Source of the DNA: Thermogymnomonas acidicola JCM 13583
Lineage (GTDB): Archaea > Thermoplasmatota > Thermoplasmata > Thermoplasmatales > Thermoplasmataceae
Assembly: GCF_001316105.1 (NCBI RefSeq)
Contig: NZ_BBCP01000001.1
Coordinates: forward strand, 62,001-126,000
Direction of reading: 5' to 3'
DNA length: 64,000 nt
The position numbers and the translations under genes are program-made. The notes under the pieces were generated by a model. It had not been told where the DNA came from, did no database searches, and was given only the letters and a program-made list of their open reading frames with translations. Below, piece by piece: positions 54,255-62,422 of this stretch; the first letter of the stretch is position 1, and each line of letters begins with the position of its first letter.

Positions 54255-54490
54255 TGCGCAAGAGTTCAATTCAGGACTAGCTCTTGAATCAATAACAAAG
54301 CGAGCCATTACGGAATTATGCCATTAAGATCAGTATGCTTCACGATTCCCTAAAAGGGCATCCAGATGGATATCTTTACATATATGTAGGTCATAGGTAG
54401 GGCAGGCGATGGACACAAACAGAAAGGCTCCTCTTGAGATATGCGAAAAGATCCCGTTCTACCTATAAAATAATAAAAGGTGAGGGTAAA
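54255..54490. other. Intergenic sequence, no gene seen
   Basis: 236 nt after the restriction gene. An AT-rich TTTACATATATG (54376-54387) might be a promoter. No ORF or RNA supported. Confidence 0.35.
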
Positions 54491-55027
54491 ATGAAGGGCT
54501 ATGAGACGGGGCTTGTTTTCATTGGAAACTTTTCCCCTGTCTTTTTAATTGCTTACATAGCATATTTGGGCTATACTGCAACATGGTGGCTTCTTCCTTT
54601 GGCATTCTCATTCATCTCTAATATCATTTGGATAAAGATCCTTAACGAGAAGATTGCCAGGGAAACCTTTCAAATTTTAGATGTGAGGGATATTGGCCTA
54701 GACGTGATTGCATACTTTCTTTCGTATTCGATCGCATTGCCAGCAATTTTGGTACTTCCTGCATCGAAGGGGGGGCTAGCAATACTGGCAGTGATACTTT
54801 TAATCGTGTACGTAGTTTCAAATGGCAACAAGGTCATGCTCTTTAACCCATTCCTTTCTGCCTTTGGCTATCACGAGTATGAAGCAAAAACCAAGGCAGG
54901 CTCAACTATATACGTCATTTCGAAGGAACGCTTAGAAGAGAACAATTCGATAACCGTTTTGAAAATCAACCCATTTATTTACTATCATGAAAGGGTGCCA
55001 GACACCTCGGGAAAAGATGACTATTGA
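54491..55027 (+). CDS. Membrane protein with C-terminal soluble domain, unknown
   Basis: 178 residues from ATG 54491 (preceded by GGTGAGGG, a plausible ribosome site). Four hydrophobic helices (about residues 10-30, 36-53, 75-96, 100-119) precede a ~55-residue beta-rich soluble tail ('KTKAGSTIYVISKERLEENN'). AT-rich codon use marks it as accessory. It converges with the unknown gene at 55021, overlapping by 7 nt. The topology resembles small membrane components of defence modules, but I cannot assign a family. Confidence 0.6.
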   Translation: MKGYETGLVFIGNFSPVFLIAYIAYLGYTATWWLLPLAFSFISNIIWIKILNEKIARETFQILDVRDIGLDVIAYFLSYSIALPAILVLPASKGGLAILAVILLIVYVVSNGNKVMLFNPFLSAFGYHEYEAKTKAGSTIYVISKERLEENNSITVLKINPFIYYHERVPDTSGKDDY

Positions 55028-56043
55028 CCCTTCATTTTAAAGTTCTGATACTCTTTAACGATGATTTTTTCTGATTTTCCGTCTGTCCTGAAGTGCGATC
55101 CGTATTTTCCTAGCAGTATTAGGTATATATCCCTTCCATTCAGGTTTTCACATATTAATCGCTCGTTTTCGTCGACGGCAAGCCTATTATCCGCAAAATA
55201 TTCCTTGTTAAGCTCCTCTATGTAATTGGGCTCGATCTTAAAGCCACTCCTGTTGGCGGCAAAATAAAGGACATGGATAGCAGAAGGTGCCTTCCTCAGG
55301 TATTCATACAGCTTTTCCGGTTTATTCAGGATCTTGTTTATCGGATTATCCTGTGATTTTAGCCTTTCTATCATTTCTTTATTGGACATGCAGACGTGTG
55401 CGAAGTTAGCGGAATTGTATATGAAAACAGTGTCTTTTCCCCCCCCTTGGTTTACGATTATGAAATCAGGCTCAGATATTGTAAGCACAATTATGTCTTC
55501 CTTGAATTTTTGCAATTTATTGCTCTTTGAGCCTACTAGGAGCGATTGTTTGAACTTTTTCCCTGTTGCGAGCTCTATAGTATGGATTCTCTTCACCATT
55601 TTTATTCCTTTAAATATTATGGCGTATCCGACTATGCTCTGCCTAACTTTCCTTGCCGACTCCCTGCTTCCGTCCGTAGCATAGTCTACTGCCTTCGAAA
55701 ATTCAGGTATCAGCTTCTTCAGTTCAGCAGGAAAGTCTTCATCGTTCAAGATGCCTACGCTCCCGTCCGTGATCTGCTGTTCGAATCTATAATTGCGAAT
55801 CACTTCGTCATTTCTATCCGCTACATCCTTTAATGTATTTTCCACCCTAGTGATCAGGTAGCTTTTTGCGCTATCATCTATGACAAGCTCCTTTGTGCTG
55901 TAAGAAACATGGGCTTGGCCGTTTTCATCTTGCTCCTTGTTCCGATAAATATAGCGGATTTTAAAATCAGCCGCCTCTGCCTTGTTAGCAATGTCTGCAA
56001 TTTCCTGGATCTTTCTTTTATATTCCTCGCCATTCTCAGTCAT
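55021..56043 (-). CDS. Unknown 340-residue protein, last gene of minus-strand accessory operon
   Basis: Starts 'MTENGEEYKRKIQEIADIAN' (ATG 56043, with GGTGGG seven bases upstream); an upstream ATG at 56079 is in frame. The middle is beta-rich ('DIIVLTISEPDFIIVNQGGG', 'DTVFIYNSANFAHVCMSNKE') and the C-terminus is conserved-looking ('IHVLYFAANRSGFKIEPNYI', 'DIYLILLGKYGSHFRTDGKS'). No catalytic motif I can name. Overall organisation is reminiscent of DUF4868/KwaB-type defence proteins but the similarity is too vague to claim. AT-rich, so probably acquired. Confidence 0.6.
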   Translation of the reverse strand: MTENGEEYKRKIQEIADIANKAEAADFKIRYIYRNKEQDENGQAHVSYSTKELVIDDSAKSYLITRVENTLKDVADRNDEVIRNYRFEQQITDGSVGILNDEDFPAELKKLIPEFSKAVDYATDGSRESARKVRQSIVGYAIIFKGIKMVKRIHTIELATGKKFKQSLLVGSKSNKLQKFKEDIIVLTISEPDFIIVNQGGGKDTVFIYNSANFAHVCMSNKEMIERLKSQDNPINKILNKPEKLYEYLRKAPSAIHVLYFAANRSGFKIEPNYIEELNKEYFADNRLAVDENERLICENLNGRDIYLILLGKYGSHFRTDGKSEKIIVKEYQNFKMKGQ

Positions 56044-56134
56044 TCTTCCCACCTTTGATGCGGACGCCAAGATATCCATCTATCCTTCTGATCGCCTGCG
56101 GCACCTCCTTCTCCTTTGCCGCATTACATCCCAC
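56036..56134 (-). CDS. Possible 32-residue micro-gene between two operon members
   Basis: GTG immediately after the TAA of the 56135 gene opens 'VGCNAAKEKEVPQAIRRIDG' and ends at a TGA that overlaps the ATG of the next gene (ATGACTGA). The frame is the same as the upstream gene, so it could instead be a read-through C-terminal tail. The composition is protein-like, and the tight packing suggests translational coupling. Confidence 0.35.
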   Translation of the reverse strand: MGCNAAKEKEVPQAIRRIDGYLGVRIKGGKND

Positions 56135-56721
56135 TTATCTTCCTCTTTTCATTTCGTTGCTTTTAGTGATATAAATGCTCTCCATCACGCGGAATAGGCC
56201 CGGCGTTTCATCGCAAGAACTCGTTCTCTCTATATCCACGGTACCGTCGTAAAGGAAGGCTGGGGGGGCCTTATATTCCTTTACAAGCTCATGCTGATCG
56301 TAGTTAATATGTATCGTGATTCCGGACAGTATCAATATATACCCTCTCTGGATGATAAACAGGGGGGCTTTGTGTCGCATGCCTCAATTACTGGTCTTTC
56401 ACTGCCAATCCCACTCATCAAGATTATGTTGCCCGGTTCGAGCTTAAGGATCTCTATTCTTCCATCACCCTTTTTCCCGAGCTTATCCTTGATGTCCTGC
56501 TCTTCTCTTTTTTCATATGTTCTATTTTTTAAGAAGTCTATGAATCTCTTGACGCCATCAATAGTAGCAATGCCACCTCCAGCATAAGATAGGTATTTCA
56601 GAAATTCACTTATCAGATATGGGTCAAATGAGGTATATTTCCCTATATCCGAGAACTGGTTGTCATAATGTTCAAATAAATATCGAGCAAACTCGTCATT
56701 TATATCATTTGGTTTCATCAT
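56135..56721 (-). CDS. Unknown ~196-residue protein, frame broken once
   Basis: Reads 'MMKPNDINDEFARYLFEHYD', a helical N-terminal half with 'YAGGGIATIDGVKRFIDFLK' and 'EKREEQDIKDKLGKKGDGRI', then, after a C-run correction at 56362-56367, a beta-rich half 'PLFIIQRGYILILSGITIHI' and 'GTVDIERTSSCDETPGLFRV'. No family recognised. ATG 56721/56718 overlaps the TGA of the zinc-ribbon gene upstream, so they form one operon. Confidence 0.55.
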
Positions 56722-56987
56722 TCCAGCCTCGCCCCGCATTCCATGCAGAACTTCGCATTTTCAGGGTTCTCGTACCCGCACACGAGACACACCTTCGTCT
56801 TCCCTTTGTAATGGAGGATCATGTGCTGCACTTCCGGATAGGTCCAGGCCACTTCGACGTGCACGCAATCGAACGAATCGTCCTGTTCGCACCATAAACG
56901 GAAGTCTCCGAGGCCATTCCTCTTTATGTACACGTCGAATATCCTCGGCCTTCCCCCCCCATTCCTGGGGATCTCCTCTATGCTCAC
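56718..56987 (-). CDS. Zinc-ribbon protein, second gene of minus-strand accessory operon
   Basis: Visible from GTG 56987; the open frame can be followed upstream to ~57070 (through 'EEAADRVKELRLLYHVNVYD') without a usual start codon, so a frame error near the start is likely. The C-terminal 'KVCLVCGYENPENAKFCMEC' is a four-Cys zinc ribbon. The body is beta-rich ('FDVYIKRNGLGDFRLWCEQD', 'VHVEVAWTYPEVQHMILHYK'). Function unknown; its stop overlaps the next gene's start. Confidence 0.55.
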   Translation of the reverse strand: MSIEEIPRNGGGRPRIFDVYIKRNGLGDFRLWCEQDDSFDCVHVEVAWTYPEVQHMILHYKGKTKVCLVCGYENPENAKFCMECGARLE

Positions 56988-57079
56988 ATGGTCGTCGTAT
57001 ACGTTGACGTGATAGAGGAGCCGGAGCTCTTTTACTCTGTCTGCGGCCTCTTCCGTTACCTCTATCCTTGGCGGGTTCC

Positions 57080-57382
57080 CTAAGCCTCTTGATCTTCCAT
57101 CTTTGATTCTGCTATCTCCTGCGCCTTCTTGAGCTGTTGTGCAATTGCCTTACCCTTCTCTGTCAGCGAAATATAATATGTGTTTCTGCCAACAAATTCC
57201 TTTTTGACTGAAATAAGATCCTCGTTCTTCAGCTCATTGATTAATTTATCTATTAGAGTATTGGAATGGGTAACGGCCGTCAGATCGGTCTTGTGAACTG
57301 TCCCATGGTCCAATAAGAAAATCAGAATGCCGGGTACATATTTCTGGGAAAGAACCGGGACTTTGCTATCTACCATAATCAC
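57080..57382 (-). CDS. Winged-helix (MarR/PadR-like) regulator, first gene of the accessory operon
   Basis: About 100 residues. 'LSQKYVPGILIFLLDHGTVH', the recognition region 'TDLTAVTHSNTLIDKLINEL' and the wing 'NEDLISVKKEFVGRNTYYIS' followed by 'LTEKGKAIAQQL' are a typical winged helix of the archaeal PhiH1/MarR type. It is transcribed away from the AbrB-like gene across a 109-nt region with inverted repeats, so autoregulation is likely. It leads a chain of tightly spaced unknown genes. Confidence 0.75.
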   Translation of the reverse strand: MIMVDSKVPVLSQKYVPGILIFLLDHGTVHKTDLTAVTHSNTLIDKLINELKNEDLISVKKEFVGRNTYYISLTEKGKAIAQQLKKAQEIAESKMEDQEA

Positions 57383-57491
57383 TATTGTAAGTTAAGATTA
57401 TATATTACTTAATTGATTATCCCAACTTTCAATATAGTAAATAGAAATATTTATATTATCATTTGAACTTACACTATTGAAAGTTGGTAAA
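57383..57491. promoter_or_regulatory. Divergent promoter with 13-bp inverted repeats
   Basis: CCAACTTTCAATA (57422-57434) and TATTGAAAGTTGG (57475-57487) are perfect inverted copies 40 nt apart. Inside and beside them, AACTTACA (57468 region) and its inverse TGTAAGTT (57388 region) form a second, outer/inner pair. AT-rich TATA-like blocks (57401-57412, 57447-57460) lie between. The layout is that of a divergent promoter with two operators, one for each direction. Confidence 0.6.
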
Positions 57492-57647
57492 ATGATGACC
57501 ATACAAAAGGTTTATTTGGACCCAAAAGGGGGAGGTCGGATCTATATTCCAGAAGAAATAATGGATAAGCTTGGATGGCAACATCATGAGCGGTTAGTTT
57601 TTCTACAGGAAAAGGACCAGCTTCGCATATTGCCGGAAGAACGCTAG
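57492..57647 (+). CDS. AbrB/SpoVT-like DNA-binding protein
   Basis: 51 residues: 'VYLDPKGGGRIYIPEEIMDK' followed by 'LGWQHHERLVFLQEKDQLRI' is a swapped-hairpin AbrB half with the usual '(K)GR-I-IP' core. Such proteins act as transition-state regulators or antitoxins. ATG 57492 lies eight bases after the inverted repeat arm. The next ORF starts after one base (TTG 57649), so they are co-transcribed. Confidence 0.7.
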   Translation: MMTIQKVYLDPKGGGRIYIPEEIMDKLGWQHHERLVFLQEKDQLRILPEER

Positions 57648-57648
57648 C

Positions 57649-58146
57649 TTGAGGAGGCGAAGGCATGATCGAAATAGGCAGAGGCATCGAGGAAAGATCA
57701 GGTTCATACTTTCAACATCGAAGTACCCGAAGACAGTGCGTGACATCAGGTACAGGCTCAACAGGATCATGGGTTTGCCTCCCAGGGAAGAAGCGGTCAG
57801 CGGCCGCGTCCTGTCGGAATGGCTCCGTTCGCAGGAAGACATCGTAATAATCGAAAGGAACTCTAACGGGCTCGCAAGGTAAGCAACGAAGGCGCTCGCG
57901 GAAAAGATATTCGCTTCGCAGAACCAGAAGGCTTTCTTCGATTCCAACGGAATGCTCATCATTCCGGAAGGGGCAAGGCGGGAATTCGATTCGGTAAGGA
58001 GGAGGAAGGTGCATACTGGCGTCTTCGTGACCTGCCCCAGGTGCGGTTATACCTGGGAGAGGACGGTTCTTTTCTCGCGGTATGCAAGGTGCCCTGAATG
58101 CAGGAAGCACATCACGGTGGACCCGGTCATGGAGGTGAGGGCATGA
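57649..58146 (+). CDS. Helix-turn-helix plus zinc-ribbon protein, interrupted by in-frame TAA
   Basis: The frame 57649-57882 gives a basic ~77-residue part with 'FILSTSKYPKTVRDIRYRLN' and 'AVSGRVLSEWLRSQEDIVII'. After TAA 57880-57882 the same frame stays open for 88 codons without a start before ATG 57952 and ends with two CxxC pairs ('CPRCGYTW', 'CPECRKH'). Either it is one protein cut by a sequence error or decay, or two genes with the second starting at 57952. The zinc part overlaps the next ATG (ATGA). Confidence 0.5.
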
Positions 58147-58394
58147 CAAAAAGGTGGGCTCCGGCGTTTGCTCCGTCGAGGGAAGACTTCGATCAATGGA
58201 AAAATGGGAAGATGAAGACGCTGACAGTGCATATCGATGCTTGGGGGGGCAAGGCATACTGCGATCCTTCGATGTCCCTGTCCGCGTACCGCTTCATAGG
58301 CGAGCCCTTGCGCCCGGACGTCATTGTATGCTCGGCATGCAGGGAAAAGCTCGCAATTACGCTGAATACAGATAAGGTGGAGGTGAAAGAATGA
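58143..58394 (+). CDS. Small protein with CxxC pair, unknown
   Basis: 83 residues from ATG 58143: 'MTKRWAPAFAPSREDFDQWK', a beta-rich middle ('KTLTVHIDAWGGKAYCDPSM') and 'VIVCSACREKLAITL'. The three Cys and lone CxxC could bind metal with a partner chain. It overlaps the preceding zinc-ribbon gene and the following integrase gene, so these form one unit. Not a family I recognise. Confidence 0.55.
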   Translation: MTKRWAPAFAPSREDFDQWKNGKMKTLTVHIDAWGGKAYCDPSMSLSAYRFIGEPLRPDVIVCSACREKLAITLNTDKVEVKE

Positions 58395-59318
58395 GCGAGA
58401 TGGACGACTTCGAGAGATGGCTCATCGACGACCAGAGATTTTCCCCCTTCCACCGTGAAGGCAACCCTCCGCAAGCTGGAATACGTCGCCAATAATGCCG
58501 GACTCTCCGAAGATGCCATCAAATCCTTCGTCCGATCCGTATGGCAGAACAAGGGGGGGAATAAAACGGCGAACGAGTACATCAAGGTCATCAACAGGTG
58601 GCTGAAGTTCCGCGGCCTTCGTCAGATGAAGTACTTCCGAGAGTACGGAACGGAGTTCAGGATCCGCATCTGCTCTCCGGACGAGAAGAGGCGCTTGCTC
58701 GATGCTGCTTCACGATCCGGCCCTAGGGAAAAGGCCATGTTCTACCTCCTCTTCGGCACAGGCATCCGGCTGGGCGAGGCCTGTTCGCTGAAGGTCCAGG
58801 ACATCCATGAGGACACGATCACGGTCACGGGCAAGGGCCGGAAGACCAGGGAAGTTTACCTACCGCCGGAAGCAAGGGAAGCACTCCTGGACTATATCGA
58901 GAAGGCCAGGGCCCAGCCGTCCGACCGTGGGGGGGACCTGAACTACGTCTTCACGACCAAGGCGGGGGGGCGCCGGATGTCGTACGACTATTTCCGGAAG
59001 ATCTGCTCGGACGTGGCCAGGGCAGCGGGCGTGAAGTTCCACCCGCACATGGCCAGGCACACATACGCTACGGAACTCATTCGCGCTGGGATATCCGTCG
59101 TTTATGTGTCCCAGCTCCTCGGCCATGAGGATCTTGAATCAACCTCTATATACCTTCATCCCAGTCAATACGACGCCATAGAGCAGGCCAGATCCGTGGA
59201 TCTGTTCAGGGTTCAAAAAGACCAGGGTCTGCACGGTATGGACCGGAGGGGGGGATTTGAACCCCTGGCCTCTTCCATGCCAAGGAAGCGATCTACCTCT
59301 GATCTACCGGCCCTGTAG
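58391..59318 (+). CDS. Tyrosine recombinase (XerC/D-like integrase) next to tRNA-Ala
   Basis: ~300 residues. Start 'MSEMDDFERWLIDDQRFSPS' (one C-run error at 58443-58447), a SAM-like N-terminal domain, then the catalytic set: Arg in 'GTGIRLGEACSLKVQD', 'HPHMARHTYATELIRAG' and 'LLGHEDLESTSIYLHPS' with the Tyr nucleophile. The catalytic domain ends near 59200, but the frame continues across the opposite-strand tRNA-Ala to TAG 59316-59318, as in elements that integrate into tRNA genes and supply the gene's 3' end. It is co-transcribed with the small zinc proteins upstream. Confidence 0.88.
59239..59313 (-). tRNA. tRNA-Ala (anticodon GGC)
   Basis: Read leftward: acceptor GGGCCGG (59313-59307) pairs with CCGGTCC (59245-59239 side), the D arm has AGATCAGAGGTAGATC, and the anticodon stem CTTCC/GGAAG encloses TTGGCAT with anticodon GGC. 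The T arm GGGGTTCAAATCCCC is present, but the 3' arm run is 7 C instead of 4. It marks the right edge of the accessory region. Confidence 0.93.
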
Positions 59319-59384
59319 ACCTGATTTCATTCGCACCTATAAATCTTCCCACCTTTCGGCAACCCTGCAGCAACCAGCGTGGGA

Positions 59385-59396
59385 AAACTTTAATCC
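59385..59396 (+). promoter_or_regulatory. TATA-like box of the pilus ATPase gene
   Basis: AAACTTTAATCC (59385-59396) lies ~30 nt before ATG 59421. Confidence 0.45.
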
Positions 59397-59420
59397 TGGC
59401 GCCCGCTGGACTCAGGGCAG

Positions 59421-60825
59421 ATGGAGCTCCAGGAGAGCGGACTTCTCACCACTTACACAGTTTACGACAACTACAGGGTCGACATAGTGAGGGAAGGCAA
59501 CGGCATATTCTATGTCCTGAACGGCCCGGAATACAGCGCTGAGGAGAGGAGGTGCATATCGGAAGTCAGGAAGCGTTACACGGCCTTCCTGCGCTCCTCA
59601 AGCGGCATGGAGGACGGGAGGAAGGTAATAGATGACCTGATAATGGGAGTTGCAGCGAATGGGCGCATCAGGCCGCAGCTGGTGAGGCAGAGGCTCCTTA
59701 TGGAGTTTTTCGAGTACGGCGACATAACGCCTATCTTCCATGACCCTAATGTTGAGGACATCTCCTGCAATGGTCCAGGGAGGCACGTGTACGTTTACCA
59801 CAGCTCCTATGGTTCCCTGAAGACGAACTTGGTACTCTCCCAGGAACAGGTAGACTCGCTTGTAATCAGGTTCGCCACCCTCTCCGGCTCAGATGTCTCC
59901 ATGAGGAGGCCCATCCTCGACGGTGTGACACATGGCGGTCACAGGGTGCAGGCCATATACGGGAGGGAGATCTCACCGCTGGGCTCCTGCTTCACTGTTC
60001 GTGTTTTCAGGGAGAGGCCACTCACCCCCCCTGTAGACCTGATGCAGAGAGGTACTGTGAGCGAGGACATCCTGGTATACCTCTGGTACATGGTGCAGAT
60101 GGGCAGGTCGGCCGTGATAGCAGGTCCACCCGCTTCCGGAAAGACAACGCTCCTCAACTCCATCCTCATGTTCGTGCCGGAGAACACCAAGGTCTTCTCC
60201 ATCGAGGAATCCAGAGAGATAAGGATAGAGCACCCGGACTGGGTGCCTTCGGTCGTCAGGCGCACCGGCCTCGTGTCTGATGCAGGCGTGAGACAGTACG
60301 AGCTCTTCGACCTGGTGAAGATAGCCATGAGGCAGAGGCCCACCTACATAGTGCTGGGGGGGGAGATAAGGGGGCCGGGAGAGCTATGCAATATTCCAGG
60401 CCATGAGTACCGGCCACACCTCTTACACAACTATACACGCGGAGAGCATGGAGAACCTTGTCCACAGGCTCGAGGGTGAGCCGCACAGGATACCCAGGGC
60501 GATGATGCTCTCCATGGACACCGTGGTCTTCGTTAACTTCTCCGGGAACAGGAGGGTAGTGACCTCAATATATGAGACCGTGGACATAGACCCATCAGAT
60601 TCTTCGCTGATAGTTAACAGGGTCTTCTCGCTCGACAAGCAAAGCGGTAGACACGTCTTTCACGGGAGGAGCGTGCTCTACAGGGTTGTGGAGGAGAAAC
60701 TGGGCAGGGAAAGGTTTGCGGGCGACATGGAGAGGAAGAGGCAGGTGTTAAGGGAAGCCTTCTCTTCAGGCGTCAGCGACTACAGGCGCTTCATGGAGAT
60801 GGTCAGGAATGCCAGCACCAGCTGA
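59421..60825 (+). CDS. Type II/IV secretion (pilus assembly) ATPase 1, frame broken
   Basis: GspE/VirB11/FlaI family motor of an archaeal type IV pilus-like machine. 'FEYGDITPIFHDPNVEDISC' and 'VIRFATLSGSDVSMRRPILD' form the N-terminal domain; Walker A is 'AGPPASGKTTLLNSIL', the Asp box 'KVFSIEESREIRI', and after a correction at 60357-60380 'LGEIRG' with 'TTIHAESMENLVHRLE' (His box). ~465 residues. The C-terminal end overlaps the start of the GspF-like gene. It is the first gene of a four-gene operon. Confidence 0.9.
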
Positions 60826-61679
60826 GAGGTTGCAGCCTGCGTCCAGCGTCCTCAAGCCCTTCCTGTCCAGGCTCGTAAACATGGATGCCTACCAGAGGAA
60901 GCTGGACAGCGCGAGGATCAGGATGAGCGCCACGGACTACCTGTCCCTGGCGTTCATCGCGGTCTCATCGGTCACCGCAGTGGCCTTCGCCTTGGCGTTC
61001 CTCATATCGTCGAGGGTGCCAAGGCTGTCGTTCCTTTCGTATTCCATAGCATTCCTGGCGTTCGCTGTGACTCTCGCCTCATCTCCGAGTATCCGGAGAG
61101 CGCCAGGAGGTCTTACGGTAGGGCCCTTGACGCCGAGCTCGTCTATGCCTCGAGCTATGCGCAGGCACTTTCGATAGCAGGCACGCCCATCATGGGCATA
61201 GTGGAGAGGCTTGCCTCCGAGGAGACGGTCAGGCACGTGGCCAGGGAGTGCTCCCTCATCCTCTCCATGGCGAGGCTGGGGGGGGCAGGGACATAGTGTC
61301 TGCCATAAGGGCAGTGGCCAGGGATACGCCCGGCAAAAGGTTCGGGGACTTCCTCCAGGGCATAGTGAACACGGTGGTCTCTGGAGGCTCACTGGGCGAT
61401 TACTTCAACTACAGGGCCAGGGAGTACCAGGAGGAGCTGGGCACAAGGAACAGGGTCAATATCGAATCTCTCGGTGTCCTCACCGAGAGCTACATAACCG
61501 TGGGCATAGCGTTCCCGATAATACTGCTCATAATGGTCGGGATAGTCGCCGCACTATCGCCGTCGCCAAGCCCTCTGCTCATAAGGGGCCTCTACGCCAC
61601 ATCCGCCATAATAATACCTGCGGTCAGTGCAGTCTTCGCCTACCTGATATACCAGACGTCCAGGGAGGTGTCCTCTTGA
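60809..61679 (+). CDS. GspF/TadC-type pilus membrane protein 1, frame broken
   Basis: ~290 residues with a first pair of helices ('YLSLAFIAVSSVTAVAFALA', 'LSYSIAFLAFAVTLA'), a cytoplasmic four-helix part ('ELVYASSYAQALSIAGTPIM', 'DTPGKRFGDFLQGIVNTVVS') and a C-terminal pair ('VGIAFPIILLIMVGIVAALS', 'ATSAIIIPAVSAVFAYLIY'). This is the platform protein that anchors the ATPase. Frame breaks near 61090 and 61283. Its TGA (61677-61679) overlaps the next start. Confidence 0.8.
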
Positions 61680-62422
61680 GCACTGGCATGCCTGTGCCAT
61701 ATGTGTCCTCAATTATTATCTCCACGGCTCTGGTGGCATACGGCTACACGATGATGGTGCGCAACAGGAGGAGAAGGGAGGCAGAGCGTATGTTGCCTGA
61801 CTTCCTGAGGGACCTCTCCGACTACCTGTCATTCGGGTTGCCGATGGCAGATGCCCTGAGAAACCTGTCGGAGAGCAACTACGGGCCACTAAGCGGGAAC
61901 CTCGCCACTGTGAACCGCTTGGTAGCAGGTGGCACGCCAGTGTCCAGGGCCATCCTCTCACTCTCCAGGGGCCTGGGGGGGTCCGTGCAGGTCGAGAGGG
62001 TATCGTCCCTGATCTCCGTTGCGGCCGATGCGGGTGGCAGCTCCCCCCCGCAGGTCATAAGGTCTGTGGCAGATTTCGCGCAGAGGCTACAGGCGGTGGC
62101 GAACAACCGCTCTGCGGAGATGAAGAACTACCTCCTGATAATGGCAGTTGCAACAGCGGTGTTCATCTTCGTGATCGTGATCATGGAGGTGCGTTTCCTG
62201 GACGCCATAAGCGCGTTCTCCCTGTCCAGCGGTACGCTCCTCCATGGCTTCGGGTACCATGCCATATCATCTGCCTTCAACCTGGGCCTCCTCGTCAGCT
62301 CAGCATTTTCAGGCTTCATATCTGGCCTCATAGTGGAGGACAGGCCGGGCGCCGCACTCTTCTACTCCGGCCTCTTCCTCCTCGCCTCCTCCCTTGTGCT
62401 CCTGGCGGTGGTGCTCGCATGA
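61676..62422 (+). CDS. GspF/TadC-type pilus membrane protein 2
   Basis: ~248 residues from TTG 61676 or ATG 61688. 'RMLPDFLRDLSDYLSFGLPM' and 'ADALRNLSESNYGPLSGNLA' match the T2SF domain, 'SLISVAADAGGSSPPQVIRS' its second half, and three C-terminal helices follow. It is a second, shorter platform protein, as in archaeal Tad/FlaJ systems where two TadB/TadC-like proteins pair. Start and stop overlap both neighbours. Confidence 0.82.
   Translation: MSTGMPVPYVSSIIISTALVAYGYTMMVRNRRRREAERMLPDFLRDLSDYLSFGLPMADALRNLSESNYGPLSGNLATVNRLVAGGTPVSRAILSLSRGLGGSVQVERVSSLISVAADAGGSSPPQVIRSVADFAQRLQAVANNRSAEMKNYLLIMAVATAVFIFVIVIMEVRFLDAISAFSLSSGTLLHGFGYHAISSAFNLGLLVSSAFSGFISGLIVEDRPGAALFYSGLFLLASSLVLLAVVLA

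Noticed and set aside
54491-56043. Kiwa-like (KwaA/KwaB) pair formed by the membrane protein and the 340-residue protein
   Set aside because: The genes converge instead of forming an operon, and I see no motif that secures DUF4868; only vague resemblance.
48464-59318. CRISPR array or cas genes in the accessory region
   Set aside because: No regularly spaced direct repeats and no Cas-like proteins were found anywhere in the window.
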